DNA of 64,000 bases. It comes from Actinomycetospora sp. TBRC 11914 (lineage in GTDB: Bacteria > Actinomycetota > Actinomycetes > Mycobacteriales > Pseudonocardiaceae). The notes under the pieces were generated by a model that worked only from the letters and a program-made list of their open reading frames with translations, had not been told where the DNA came from and did no database searches. This document shows positions 7,695 through 15,474 of the stretch, piece after piece. The translations under genes and the position numbers were made by a program. Numbering within the stretch: position 1 is the first letter of the stretch; every line of letters starts with the position of its first letter. The stretch spans positions 124,001 to 188,000 of the forward strand of contig NZ_JABBND010000001.1 of assembly GCF_012933465.1 (NCBI RefSeq). Direction: 5' to 3'.

Positions 7695-8815
7695 CCGGCG
7701 TCGGCATCCGGGGCGTCGGGACGAGCACCTTCGCCAAGCAGCCGCAGCGCGGCGCTCCCGCCCTGGTGCGCGACGCGGTGGCCGAGGCGTTCGCGGACGC
7801 GGGGTCGGCCCACGTGGACGCCGTGTTCGCCGGCACCGTCTTCGACGGCCCCGGCACGGTCCAGCGCTGCCTGCAGACGCTCGGAATCGTCGGGGTCCCG
7901 GTGGTCACGGTGGAGAACGCCTGTGCCAGCGGGACCACGGCCTTCCACGAGGCGGTGGAGGCCGTCCGGCTCGGCCGCTACGAACGGGTCCTGGCCGTCG
8001 GCGTCGAGACCATGAACCACACCTTCGCCGGCTCGATCGTCCCCGAGGACACCGACCGCGAGGGCCGCTCCGGCATGGCGATGCCGTCGATCTACGGGAT
8101 GGCCGCGGCGCGCTACGGCGCGGAGTTCGGGACGACGCCCGAGCAGCTGGCCGCGGTGGCGGTGAAGAACTACCGGCACGGCGTCGCGAACCCGCGCGCG
8201 GCCCGCCGCCGCGAGGTCTCGATCAACGAGGTGCTGGCATCGCGCATGATCGCCGACCCGCTGACCGTGCTGCAGTGCTGCGGGATGAGCGACGCCGCCG
8301 CGGCCGCCGTCGTCGGGCCCGCCCGTGCCGGCGACGTGGCCGTCCGCGGGACCGCCCTGCGCTCGGGCGGGCTGTGGGACCACCGGAGCAGCAAGGTCTG
8401 GGGCTGGGACGTCGTCCACGACACCGCCACCGCGGCGTTCGAGGCCGCCGGTGTCGGGGTGGCCGACGTCGACGTGTTCGAGGTGCACGACGCCTTCACC
8501 ATCGGCGAGATCGTCACGACGGAGGCCCTCGGGCTCGCCCCGCTCGGGGAGGGCGGGAAGCTCGCCGCGGAGGGGATCACGGCACTCGGCGGGGAGTCAC
8601 CGGTGAACCCGTCCGGCGGCCTCCTGTCCCGCGGGCACCCGCTCGGCGCGACGGGGCTCGCCCAGATCGCCGAGATCACCTGGCAGCTGCGCGGTCGGGC
8701 GGCGGACCGCCAGGTCGAAGGGGCCCGGCTCGGGGTCGTCGAGACCATGGGCGGTGGAGCCGCGGGGATCGACGGCAACGGGTGCGTGGTCGCCGTCCTG
8801 GAGGGGTCGTGCTGA
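7691..8815 (+). CDS. Thiolase-like lipid-transfer protein (SCP-x / Ltp family)
   Basis: A 374-residue thiolase-superfamily protein. It has the nucleophile C78 in VENACASG, the VHDAFTIGE motif, and SRGHPLGATG near the C terminus. The family includes SCP-x thiolases and the Ltp2 retro-aldolase. Its pairing with a DUF35 gene favours a two-subunit acyl-CoA aldolase or thiolase that removes a short side chain. It overlaps the DUF35 gene by ATGA and the P450 gene by 7 nt. Confidence 0.85.
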   Translation: MTGVGIRGVGTSTFAKQPQRGAPALVRDAVAEAFADAGSAHVDAVFAGTVFDGPGTVQRCLQTLGIVGVPVVTVENACASGTTAFHEAVEAVRLGRYERVLAVGVETMNHTFAGSIVPEDTDREGRSGMAMPSIYGMAAARYGAEFGTTPEQLAAVAVKNYRHGVANPRAARRREVSINEVLASRMIADPLTVLQCCGMSDAAAAAVVGPARAGDVAVRGTALRSGGLWDHRSSKVWGWDVVHDTATAAFEAAGVGVADVDVFEVHDAFTIGEIVTTEALGLAPLGEGGKLAAEGITALGGESPVNPSGGLLSRGHPLGATGLAQIAEITWQLRGRAADRQVEGARLGVVETMGGGAAGIDGNGCVVAVLEGSC

Positions 8816-10029
8816 GCGGGACCGACCTGCTGGAACCGTCCGCGGTCGCCGATCCCTACCCGCTGCTCAACCGTCTCCGCGCCGAGAGCCCCGTCGTCTG
8901 GGCGGAGAAGCAGCGCGCCTTCCTCGTCCTGCGCCACGACGACCTCACCGCGGCGCTGGGCGACCCCCGACTGTCGTCGGACCGGGTGCGCCCGATCTAC
9001 GAGAAGAAGCTGACCCCGCAGCAGCGCGAGGAGCGGGCGCCGACCTACGACCTGCTCGAGCACTGGATGGTGTTCAACGACCCGCCGAACCACACCCGCC
9101 TGCGCAAGCTCGTCCGGGCGGCGTTCACCGTCAAGGCCGTCCGCCGGCTCGAGCCCCGCGTCGTCGCGATCGTCGACGAGCTGCTCGACGGGCTCGACGA
9201 CCGTCGCGGTGACGAGGTCGACCTGATCACCGAGTTCAGCTACCTCATCCCCGCGGCGGTCATCGCCGAGATGATGGGCGTCCCGCGCGCCGACGTGCCG
9301 AGGTTCAAGGACTGGTCCGACTCCGTCATGACCATCGTCTTCGGCGTCGCCCGCGAGCCGGGGGTCCTCGCGGCCGCCCAGCAGGGGCTGGTCGAGCTCC
9401 GCGACTACCTCACGGACCTGGCGCGCCACTACCGCGAGCACCCGGCCCCCAACCTCGTGTCCGATCTCGCCGCCGCCGTGGACGACGACGACCGTCTGAC
9501 GCTGGACGAGATCGTCGCCACCTGCGTGCTGCTGCTCTTCGGCGGCCACGAGACGACGACCAACCTCATCGGCAACGGCAGCCGGGCGCTGCTGCGCCAT
9601 CCCGACCAGCGGTCGTGGTTCCTCGAGCACCCCGACCAGGTGGGCGCCGCGGTCGAGGAACTGCTGCGCTACGACGGCCCCTCGAAGCTCGAGGTCCGCC
9701 GGTGCGTCGAGACCCACGAGCGCCGCGGGGTGACCATCCCGGCCGAGGCCCAGGTCTACCTGGTCCAGCTCGCCGCCAACCGCGACCCGGAGGCGTTCGC
9801 CGACCCCGACCGCCTCGACCTCGCCCGGACCGACGGCCGGCACGTCACCTTCGGGCACGGCATCCACTACTGCCTCGGCGCCCCGATCGCCCGCCTGGAG
9901 GGCACCATCGCGCTCGAGAGACTGCACCGTCGCTTCCCGACGATGGCCGAGGGCCCCACGGACCCGGTCTGGCACCCGACGCTGGTGAGTCGCGGCATGT
10001 CGTCCTTCCCCGTGGTGCTGGAGCGCTGA
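8809..10029 (+). CDS. Cytochrome P450
   Basis: A 406-residue soluble bacterial P450. The heme motif is FGHGIHYCLG with C355 as axial ligand; the I-helix oxygen-activating stretch is GGHETT at 245-250 and the K-helix ExxR is in EELLRYDGP. It should hydroxylate the pathway substrate using external ferredoxin and reductase, neither of which is encoded nearby. GTG 8809 lies inside the end of the thiolase-like gene and is preceded by GGAGGGG. It shares TGATG with the following SDR. Confidence 0.93.
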   Translation: MLSGTDLLEPSAVADPYPLLNRLRAESPVVWAEKQRAFLVLRHDDLTAALGDPRLSSDRVRPIYEKKLTPQQREERAPTYDLLEHWMVFNDPPNHTRLRKLVRAAFTVKAVRRLEPRVVAIVDELLDGLDDRRGDEVDLITEFSYLIPAAVIAEMMGVPRADVPRFKDWSDSVMTIVFGVAREPGVLAAAQQGLVELRDYLTDLARHYREHPAPNLVSDLAAAVDDDDRLTLDEIVATCVLLLFGGHETTTNLIGNGSRALLRHPDQRSWFLEHPDQVGAAVEELLRYDGPSKLEVRRCVETHERRGVTIPAEAQVYLVQLAANRDPEAFADPDRLDLARTDGRHVTFGHGIHYCLGAPIARLEGTIALERLHRRFPTMAEGPTDPVWHPTLVSRGMSSFPVVLER

Positions 10030-10784
10030 TGGATCCCTTGTTCGACCTCACCGACCGCGTCGTCGTGATCACCGGCGCCTCGAGCGGCATCGGTGCCAGC
10101 GCGGCGCGGTGCTTCGCCGACCGCGGTGCGCGGGTGGTGCTCGCGGCGCGGCGCAAGGAGCGGCTCGACGAGCTGGCCGCCGACCTCCCGGGGGCGGTCC
10201 CGGTGGCCTGCGACGTCGCCGACCCCGACGCGTGCGCGGCCCTCGTAGATCGGGCGATCGCCGAGTGCGGGCGCCTCGACGTGCTCGTGAACAACGCCGG
10301 GACCCATCACGTCGGACCCGCCGAGGACGAGCCGGTCGAGACGTTCTCGGCCGTCGTCGACCTGAACCTGACCTCGGTGTTCGCGCTGTCGCAGGCGGCC
10401 GCCCGGCCGATGCTCGCCGTCGGGCGGGGCTCGATCATCACGATCGCGTCGGTGTTCGGGCTGAACGGAGCGGGTCAGGTCCCGCAGGCCTCGTACTCGG
10501 CCAGTAAGGGCGCGGTCGTCAACCTGACCCGCGAGCTCGGCGCCCAGTGGGCGCGGCGCGGGGTGCGGGTGAACGCGATCGCGCCGGCCTTCTTCTCGAC
10601 CGAGATGACGACGGCGATGTTCGACGACGAGGGCGCCACCCGCTGGATGCGCCGCAAGACCCCGATGGGGCGCGCGGGCGAGCTCGACGAGCTCCACGGT
10701 GCGCTCGTGTACCTCGCCAGCGACGCCTCGAGCTACGTCACCGGCACCACCCTGCCCGTCGACGGCGGCTGGACCGCGGTCTGA
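10029..10784 (+). CDS. SDR family oxidoreductase
   Basis: A 251-residue classical SDR: TGASSGIG near residue 15, NNAG in VLVNNAGTHH, the serine in ITIASVFG and YSASKG as catalytic pair, ending TGTTLPVDGGW. Its ATG uses the last base of the P450 stop (TGATG), so it probably oxidises the alcohol made by the P450 (inference from coupling). It is the last gene of the operon; 82 bp separate it from the next unit. Confidence 0.88.
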   Translation: MDPLFDLTDRVVVITGASSGIGASAARCFADRGARVVLAARRKERLDELAADLPGAVPVACDVADPDACAALVDRAIAECGRLDVLVNNAGTHHVGPAEDEPVETFSAVVDLNLTSVFALSQAAARPMLAVGRGSIITIASVFGLNGAGQVPQASYSASKGAVVNLTRELGAQWARRGVRVNAIAPAFFSTEMTTAMFDDEGATRWMRRKTPMGRAGELDELHGALVYLASDASSYVTGTTLPVDGGWTAV

Positions 10785-10827
10785 GAGAGCAGAGCAGGGC
10801 CGACTCGTCCGGCCTCCGCCGGAGGTC

Positions 10828-10842
10828 TCTGATATATAAGGT
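10828..10842. promoter_or_regulatory. Operator copy 2, TCTGATATATAAGGT
   Basis: Matches copy 1 at 14 of 15 positions. It lies 24 bp upstream of the CitE-type lyase ATG, ahead of its ribosome site AGGAGG. No clear separate -35/-10 pair is visible, so it may overlap the promoter itself (TATATA). A short GC hairpin (CCTCC/GGAGG, about 10814-10826) precedes it. Confidence 0.65.
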
Positions 10843-10866
10843 TTAGAGGTCAGGAGGAGCACGCCG

Positions 10867-11772
10867 ATGCCGACGTCGTCGTCCGCGAGCAGGTCCCCGT
10901 ACCGATCGATGCTGTTCGTGCCCGGGCAGCGGCCGTCCTGGGTGGAGAAGGCCCGGCGTGCCAGGCCGGACGCGATCATCCTCGACCTCGAGGACGCGGT
11001 GGCCGACTCCGCGAAGGCCGAGGCCCGCGAGGCCGTGGCCGCGTCGATCGACGCCCACCCCGGCGACGTCGACCTGTGGGGTCGGCCGAACGGCCTGGAC
11101 ACCCCGCACGTCGGGTTCGACGTCGAGGCGCTCGTGCGGCCCGGCCTGGTCGGGCTGGTGCTGCCCAAGCTCGACGGCCGCGACGACGTGATCCGGTACG
11201 ACGCCCTGGTCACCCACGCCGAGCACCGTGCCGGGCTGCCGATCGGGTCGACGCGCTTCCTCGCGTCGCTGGAGACGGCGCCCGGCATGGCGCGCTGCGA
11301 GGAGATCGCGGCCGCCTCGCCGCGCATGTGCGCCCTGGTCGGGGCCACGGCGCGCGACGCCGACACCGCGCGGTCCCTGGGCTACCGCTTCTCGCTCGAG
11401 GGCCACGAGACGCTCTACCTGCGCAGCCGGATCCTGCTCGCGAGCCGCGCCGCCGGGCACGACTTCGCGGTCTGCGGCATGTGGCAGGACATCGCCGACC
11501 TCGACGGCCTGCGCACCTTCGCCCGGGCCCAGCGCGACCTCGGCTACGACGGCCAGATGCTGATCCACCCGAGCCACGTCGGGCCGGTCCACGAGATCTA
11601 CGGGCCGAGCGCCGAGGAGGTCGAGTTCTACCGCGGGATGGTCGCCGCGTTCGACGCGGCCGCCGCGGGCGGCGCGGCCTCGGTCGACTACCGCGGCCAG
11701 CACATCGACGCGGCCCACGCGAAGACCGCCCGCGCGATCGTCGCGCGCCACGGGAGAGAGGACCGGACGTGA
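10867..11772 (+). CDS. HpcH/CitE-family CoA-ester lyase
   Basis: A 301-residue TIM-barrel lyase. Family marks are the LFVPG start, the Mg-binding ILDLEDAV, the SLETAPGM stretch carrying the second acid, and IHPSHV near the C terminus. Members cleave malyl-, citramalyl- or other 3-hydroxyacyl-CoA esters to a 2-oxoacid plus an acyl-CoA. With the MaoC gene directly after it (GTGA overlap) and an acyl-CoA dehydrogenase in the same operon, it resembles the itaconate/leucine-type set CitE-MaoC-FadE of mycobacteria (Rv2498c region, from memory). The true substrate is unknown. Confidence 0.87.
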   Translation: MPTSSSASRSPYRSMLFVPGQRPSWVEKARRARPDAIILDLEDAVADSAKAEAREAVAASIDAHPGDVDLWGRPNGLDTPHVGFDVEALVRPGLVGLVLPKLDGRDDVIRYDALVTHAEHRAGLPIGSTRFLASLETAPGMARCEEIAAASPRMCALVGATARDADTARSLGYRFSLEGHETLYLRSRILLASRAAGHDFAVCGMWQDIADLDGLRTFARAQRDLGYDGQMLIHPSHVGPVHEIYGPSAEEVEFYRGMVAAFDAAAAGGAASVDYRGQHIDAAHAKTARAIVARHGREDRT

Positions 11773-12218
11773 GCGGGATGTACTACGAGCAGTTCGTCGT
11801 CGGGGACACCATCGAGCACCCGCTGCGGCGCACGATCACCGAGGCCGACAACACGTGGTTCTCGGCGTTGACGATGAACCCCCAGCCGCTGCACATGGAC
11901 GAGGAGTCCTCCCGCGACACGAACTTCGGGACGCGCATCGTCAACAGCATCTTCACCCTCGGCCTCGTCTGCGGGATGCCGGTGTACGACATGACGCTCG
12001 GGACCACGCTCGGCAACCTCGGGTTCACCGAGATCTCCTTCCCCGCCCCGGTATTCCACGGCGACACCCTGCGCTCGCGCACCACGGTCACCGAGAAGCG
12101 GGAGTCCCGGTCCAACCCCGCCGCCGGCATCGTCACCGCGCGCCACGAGGGCCTCAACCAGCGCGACGAGATCGTCTGCTCCTGCGTGCGGGTGTTCCTC
12201 ATGAAGAAGCAGCCGTGA
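11769..12218 (+). CDS. MaoC-family enoyl-CoA hydratase
   Basis: A 149-residue hot-dog-fold hydratase. The hydratase-2 signature is seen in NPQPLHMD followed by NFGTRIVNS. Related single-domain proteins hydrate mesaconyl-CoA or itaconyl-CoA to malyl- or citramalyl-type CoA esters, which would be substrates for the lyase encoded just upstream. The start is GTG 11769 overlapping the lyase stop; an ATG at 11778 is possible. The gene overlaps the next by GTGA. Confidence 0.87.
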   Translation: MSGMYYEQFVVGDTIEHPLRRTITEADNTWFSALTMNPQPLHMDEESSRDTNFGTRIVNSIFTLGLVCGMPVYDMTLGTTLGNLGFTEISFPAPVFHGDTLRSRTTVTEKRESRSNPAAGIVTARHEGLNQRDEIVCSCVRVFLMKKQP

Positions 12219-14308
12219 GCGCGATCGAGCCGCTGCCCGTCGACCCCCGGTTGGAGCCGCTGTTCCACCCGGGGTCGGTCGCGGTGGTCGGCGCGAGCTC
12301 CCGGCCGGAGCGGGTCGGGGCCCGCGTGCTGCGCTTCCTCGTCCAGGGCGGGTTCGCGGGGAGCATCCTGCCGGTCAACCCGCGCGCCGAGGAGCTGTAC
12401 GGCCTGCGGTGCCACCCGTCGATCACGGCCCTGCCGGAGGTGCCCGACCTCGCCGTCCTCGCCGTCGACGCGTCCCAGGCGACGGCGGCGGTGCGGGAGC
12501 TCGCGGCCCGCGGCGGGCGGACCGCGATCTGCCTGGCGGCCGGGTTCCGGGAATCGGGTGCCGCCGGCGCGGTGCTCGAGGACGAGCTCGCCCGCACCGC
12601 CCGCGAGCTCGGCGTGACGCTCCTCGGCCCCAACTCCGCGGGCATCCGCCACACCGCGACCGGGCTCTTCGCCACCTTCGCCACCGACGTCGCGCTCGGC
12701 CCGCTGCCCGGATCGGTCGCCGTCGTCAGCCAGAGCGGCGGGCTCGCCGGCTACCTCGGCGCGGCCGTCACGAAGTCCCGCGGCATCGGCTACCGCTGGA
12801 TCGTCGACCCCGGCAACGAGGCCGACGTCGACGTCGCCGACTGCCTCGCGGTGCTCGCCCGCGATCCCGAGGTGTCGGTGATCGGGCTGATCACCGAGGG
12901 CTTCTCCGACGGCGACCGCGTCCGCCGCGCCCTCGCGACGGCGGCCGCGCAGAGCACGCCCGTCGTGGTCCTGAAGATCGGGACCTCGGAGGCGGGGGCC
13001 CGCGCCGCGGCCTCCCACACGGGTGCGCTCGCCGGGAGCGACCGGGTCTACGACGCCGTGCTGCGCCAGCACGGTGTCCTGCGGGCCCGCGACGAGCACG
13101 AGTTCCTCGCGGCCCTGCGCCTGCACGCCGCCGGCCGGGTCCCGCAGGGCCGGGGCGTCGCGGTGTTCAGCCTCTCCGGCGGGGTGGCCACCCTGCTCGC
13201 CGACCTCTGCTCCGAGCGCGACCTCGACATCCCGACGCTGCCCCCGCCGCCGGACCCGGCCGCCGCCGAGGCCCTGCCCGCCGCCCGCTTCGACAACCCG
13301 CTGGACCTCACCGGCCAGATCGGCAGCCGGCCCGACCTGCTCGAGGACGTCCTCGACCACGTGCTCGGCCGCCCCGAGATCCACAGCGCGGTCCTGGGCT
13401 TCGCCTACATGCTGCAGGCGACCCACATCAGCGACGTGTTCGTGCCGGCGATCGTGCGGATGGCGGCCCGGCACGGCAAGCCGCTGATCATCACCGGACT
13501 CGCGAACGCGGCCGCGGAGGCCGACCTGGCCGCCGCCGGGATCCCGGTCGAACCGCTCGCGATCGACGCCGTCGACGCGATCGCCGCGGCGAGTCCGGCC
13601 CGCCCGGCGGGGCGGCCGGGCCCGAGGGCGTCCGTCCCGGCGCCTCCGGTCGCGGGGACGGTCGAGACCGGGCCCGCCGCGGCGGCCCGCCTGCGCGGCA
13701 TCCCCTTCGTGACGTCGAGCGTGGTGACGCTCCCCGAGGAGGCCGCGGCAGTGGCCGCGGAGCTGGGGTGGCCCGTCGTCGCGAAGCTGGAGGGCACCGG
13801 CGAGGCCCACAAGACCGAGGGCGGCCTCGTCCGCACCGACCTGGCCGACCCGGCGGCGCTCGACGTCGCGTTCCGGGCCCTCGCCGCCGAGCGCGACCGT
13901 CGGGGTATCGGCCAGATCGTCCTGCAACCGCAGGTCGAGGGCGTCGAGACGGTGCTCGGGCTGTCGACCGATCCGACGTTCGGACCCGTCGTCATGGTCG
14001 GGCTCGGCGGGGTGTTCGTGGAGACGCTGCAGGACGTCGCGTTCGGGCTCCCACCGCTGGACCGCGCCGAGGCGGCCCGGGCGATCCGGTCCCTACAGGG
14101 TTTCCCGCTGCTCGACGGAGCCCGCGGGAGCCGCCCGGCGTGCGTCGAGGAGCTGGTCGACGCCGTCGTCGCCCTGTCCGACGCGGCGCTCGCGCACCGG
14201 GGGCGGCTGCTCGAGGCGGACGTGAACCCGTTCGTCGTGTCGTCCGTCCCGGGGCGCAGCGCCGCGGTCGACGTGCTGCTGACGTGGGCCGACGGTGGTC
14301 CCGAGTGA
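12215..14308 (+). CDS. ADP-forming acyl-CoA synthetase (NDP-forming ligase)
   Basis: A 697-residue fused alpha-beta ligase. It has an N-terminal CoA-binding Rossmann domain (VAVVGASSRPERVG), a succinyl-CoA-ligase-like domain with the phosphohistidine loop AASHTGALAG, and a C-terminal ATP-grasp domain (VVAKLEGTGEAHKTEGG; VMVGLGGVFVE). It should make an acyl-CoA from acid, CoA and ATP with ADP release, or run in reverse. No acetyltransferase domain is fused, unlike Pat-type relatives. It is coupled by GTGA overlaps to both neighbours. Confidence 0.88.
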   Translation: MSAIEPLPVDPRLEPLFHPGSVAVVGASSRPERVGARVLRFLVQGGFAGSILPVNPRAEELYGLRCHPSITALPEVPDLAVLAVDASQATAAVRELAARGGRTAICLAAGFRESGAAGAVLEDELARTARELGVTLLGPNSAGIRHTATGLFATFATDVALGPLPGSVAVVSQSGGLAGYLGAAVTKSRGIGYRWIVDPGNEADVDVADCLAVLARDPEVSVIGLITEGFSDGDRVRRALATAAAQSTPVVVLKIGTSEAGARAAASHTGALAGSDRVYDAVLRQHGVLRARDEHEFLAALRLHAAGRVPQGRGVAVFSLSGGVATLLADLCSERDLDIPTLPPPPDPAAAEALPAARFDNPLDLTGQIGSRPDLLEDVLDHVLGRPEIHSAVLGFAYMLQATHISDVFVPAIVRMAARHGKPLIITGLANAAAEADLAAAGIPVEPLAIDAVDAIAAASPARPAGRPGPRASVPAPPVAGTVETGPAAAARLRGIPFVTSSVVTLPEEAAAVAAELGWPVVAKLEGTGEAHKTEGGLVRTDLADPAALDVAFRALAAERDRRGIGQIVLQPQVEGVETVLGLSTDPTFGPVVMVGLGGVFVETLQDVAFGLPPLDRAEAARAIRSLQGFPLLDGARGSRPACVEELVDAVVALSDAALAHRGRLLEADVNPFVVSSVPGRSAAVDVLLTWADGGPE

Positions 14309-15474
14309 CCGGGGCGGGCGGAGCGACGGGGAGAGGCACCGGCTGGCTCGACCGCACCGACACCGGGTCGGCCCTCGACGGCGTCCGGGTCCTCGACTTC
14401 TCCACGCTCCTGCCTGGGCCGCTGGCCACGCTGATGCTCGCCGAGCAGGGTGCGGACGTGCTCAAGGTGGAGCGGGCGGACACGGGGGACGAGATGCGCC
14501 ACGTCGGGCCGTTCGCGGCGGACGGCTCGTCGATCCGCTTCACCCTGCTCAACGCCGGGAAGCGGTCGGTCGCCCTCGACCTGAAGTCGCCGGCCGGCGT
14601 CGCGACGGCACGCGCACTCGCCCGAGAGGCGGACGTCGTCGTCGAGGGCTTCCGACCCGGCGTCATGGACCGGCTCGGGCTCGGGGCGGATGTTCTGCGC
14701 GAGGACAACCCGCGGCTCGTGTACTGCCCGATCACCGGCTACGGGCAGGACGGGCCCCGCGCGCACACGCCGGGCCACGACCTCAACTTCGCCGCCGAGC
14801 TCGGGCTGCTCTCGCTCGTGCGAGACGCCGACGGCGCACCGCCGATGCCGGCGACGACGTGGGCCGACATCGGCGGCGGGAGCTACCCGGCGGTCCTCAA
14901 CGTGCTGCTGGCGCTGCTGCGCCGCGAGCGGACGGGCGTCGGGGCCCACCTCGACGTCGCGATGGCCGAGAACCTGCTGACCTTCGTCTACTGGGGCGTC
15001 GCCGCGGGCGGTGCGGGCCGCTGGCCGACCGCGAACGGCGAGGTGGTCACCGGCGGGTCGCCGCGCTACGGGCTCTACCGCGCCGCGGACGGCCGCTGGC
15101 TCGCCGTCGCGGCGCTTGAGGACCGCTTCTGGCACCGGTTCTGCGCGGCCGTCGGCCTGGAGCCCGCGGTCCGTGACGACCCCGACCCGACGACGGTGCG
15201 CGCCGCGGTGGCCACCCGTCTCGCCGCGCGGACCTCGACCGAGTGGGAGGCGGTGCTCGCGGCGGCCGAGGCCTGCGTCAGCCCGGTCCGCGACCTGGCC
15301 GACGCGGTCGGCGACGAGCACGTCGTCGCCCGCGGCGTGCTCGCGGGCCGGGTCGCGACGCCGTCCGGCGAGACGCTGGCGGCCGTGCACGTCCCGCTCG
15401 CGGGCGCGCTGCGCCGACCGCCGTCGGCCGCACCGCCCCGCGCCCCCGATCTCCCCGCCGAGGAGGCCCCGTGA
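14305..15474 (+). CDS. CaiB/BaiF family protein, probably alpha-methylacyl-CoA racemase-like
   Basis: A 389-residue family III CoA-transferase-fold protein. In place of the usual transferase motif it reads TPGHDLNF with H158-D159, and D188 lies in WADIGGGS. These are the positions of the catalytic His and Asp of alpha-methylacyl-CoA racemase. Racemase activity on a 2-methylacyl-CoA is therefore at least as likely as CoA transfer (inference). That would fit a branched or isoprenoid side chain ahead of the fused acyl-CoA dehydrogenase that follows. Start GTG 14305 overlaps the previous stop. Confidence 0.82.
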   Translation: MTGAGGATGRGTGWLDRTDTGSALDGVRVLDFSTLLPGPLATLMLAEQGADVLKVERADTGDEMRHVGPFAADGSSIRFTLLNAGKRSVALDLKSPAGVATARALAREADVVVEGFRPGVMDRLGLGADVLREDNPRLVYCPITGYGQDGPRAHTPGHDLNFAAELGLLSLVRDADGAPPMPATTWADIGGGSYPAVLNVLLALLRRERTGVGAHLDVAMAENLLTFVYWGVAAGGAGRWPTANGEVVTGGSPRYGLYRAADGRWLAVAALEDRFWHRFCAAVGLEPAVRDDPDPTTVRAAVATRLAARTSTEWEAVLAAAEACVSPVRDLADAVGDEHVVARGVLAGRVATPSGETLAAVHVPLAGALRRPPSAAPPRAPDLPAEEAP

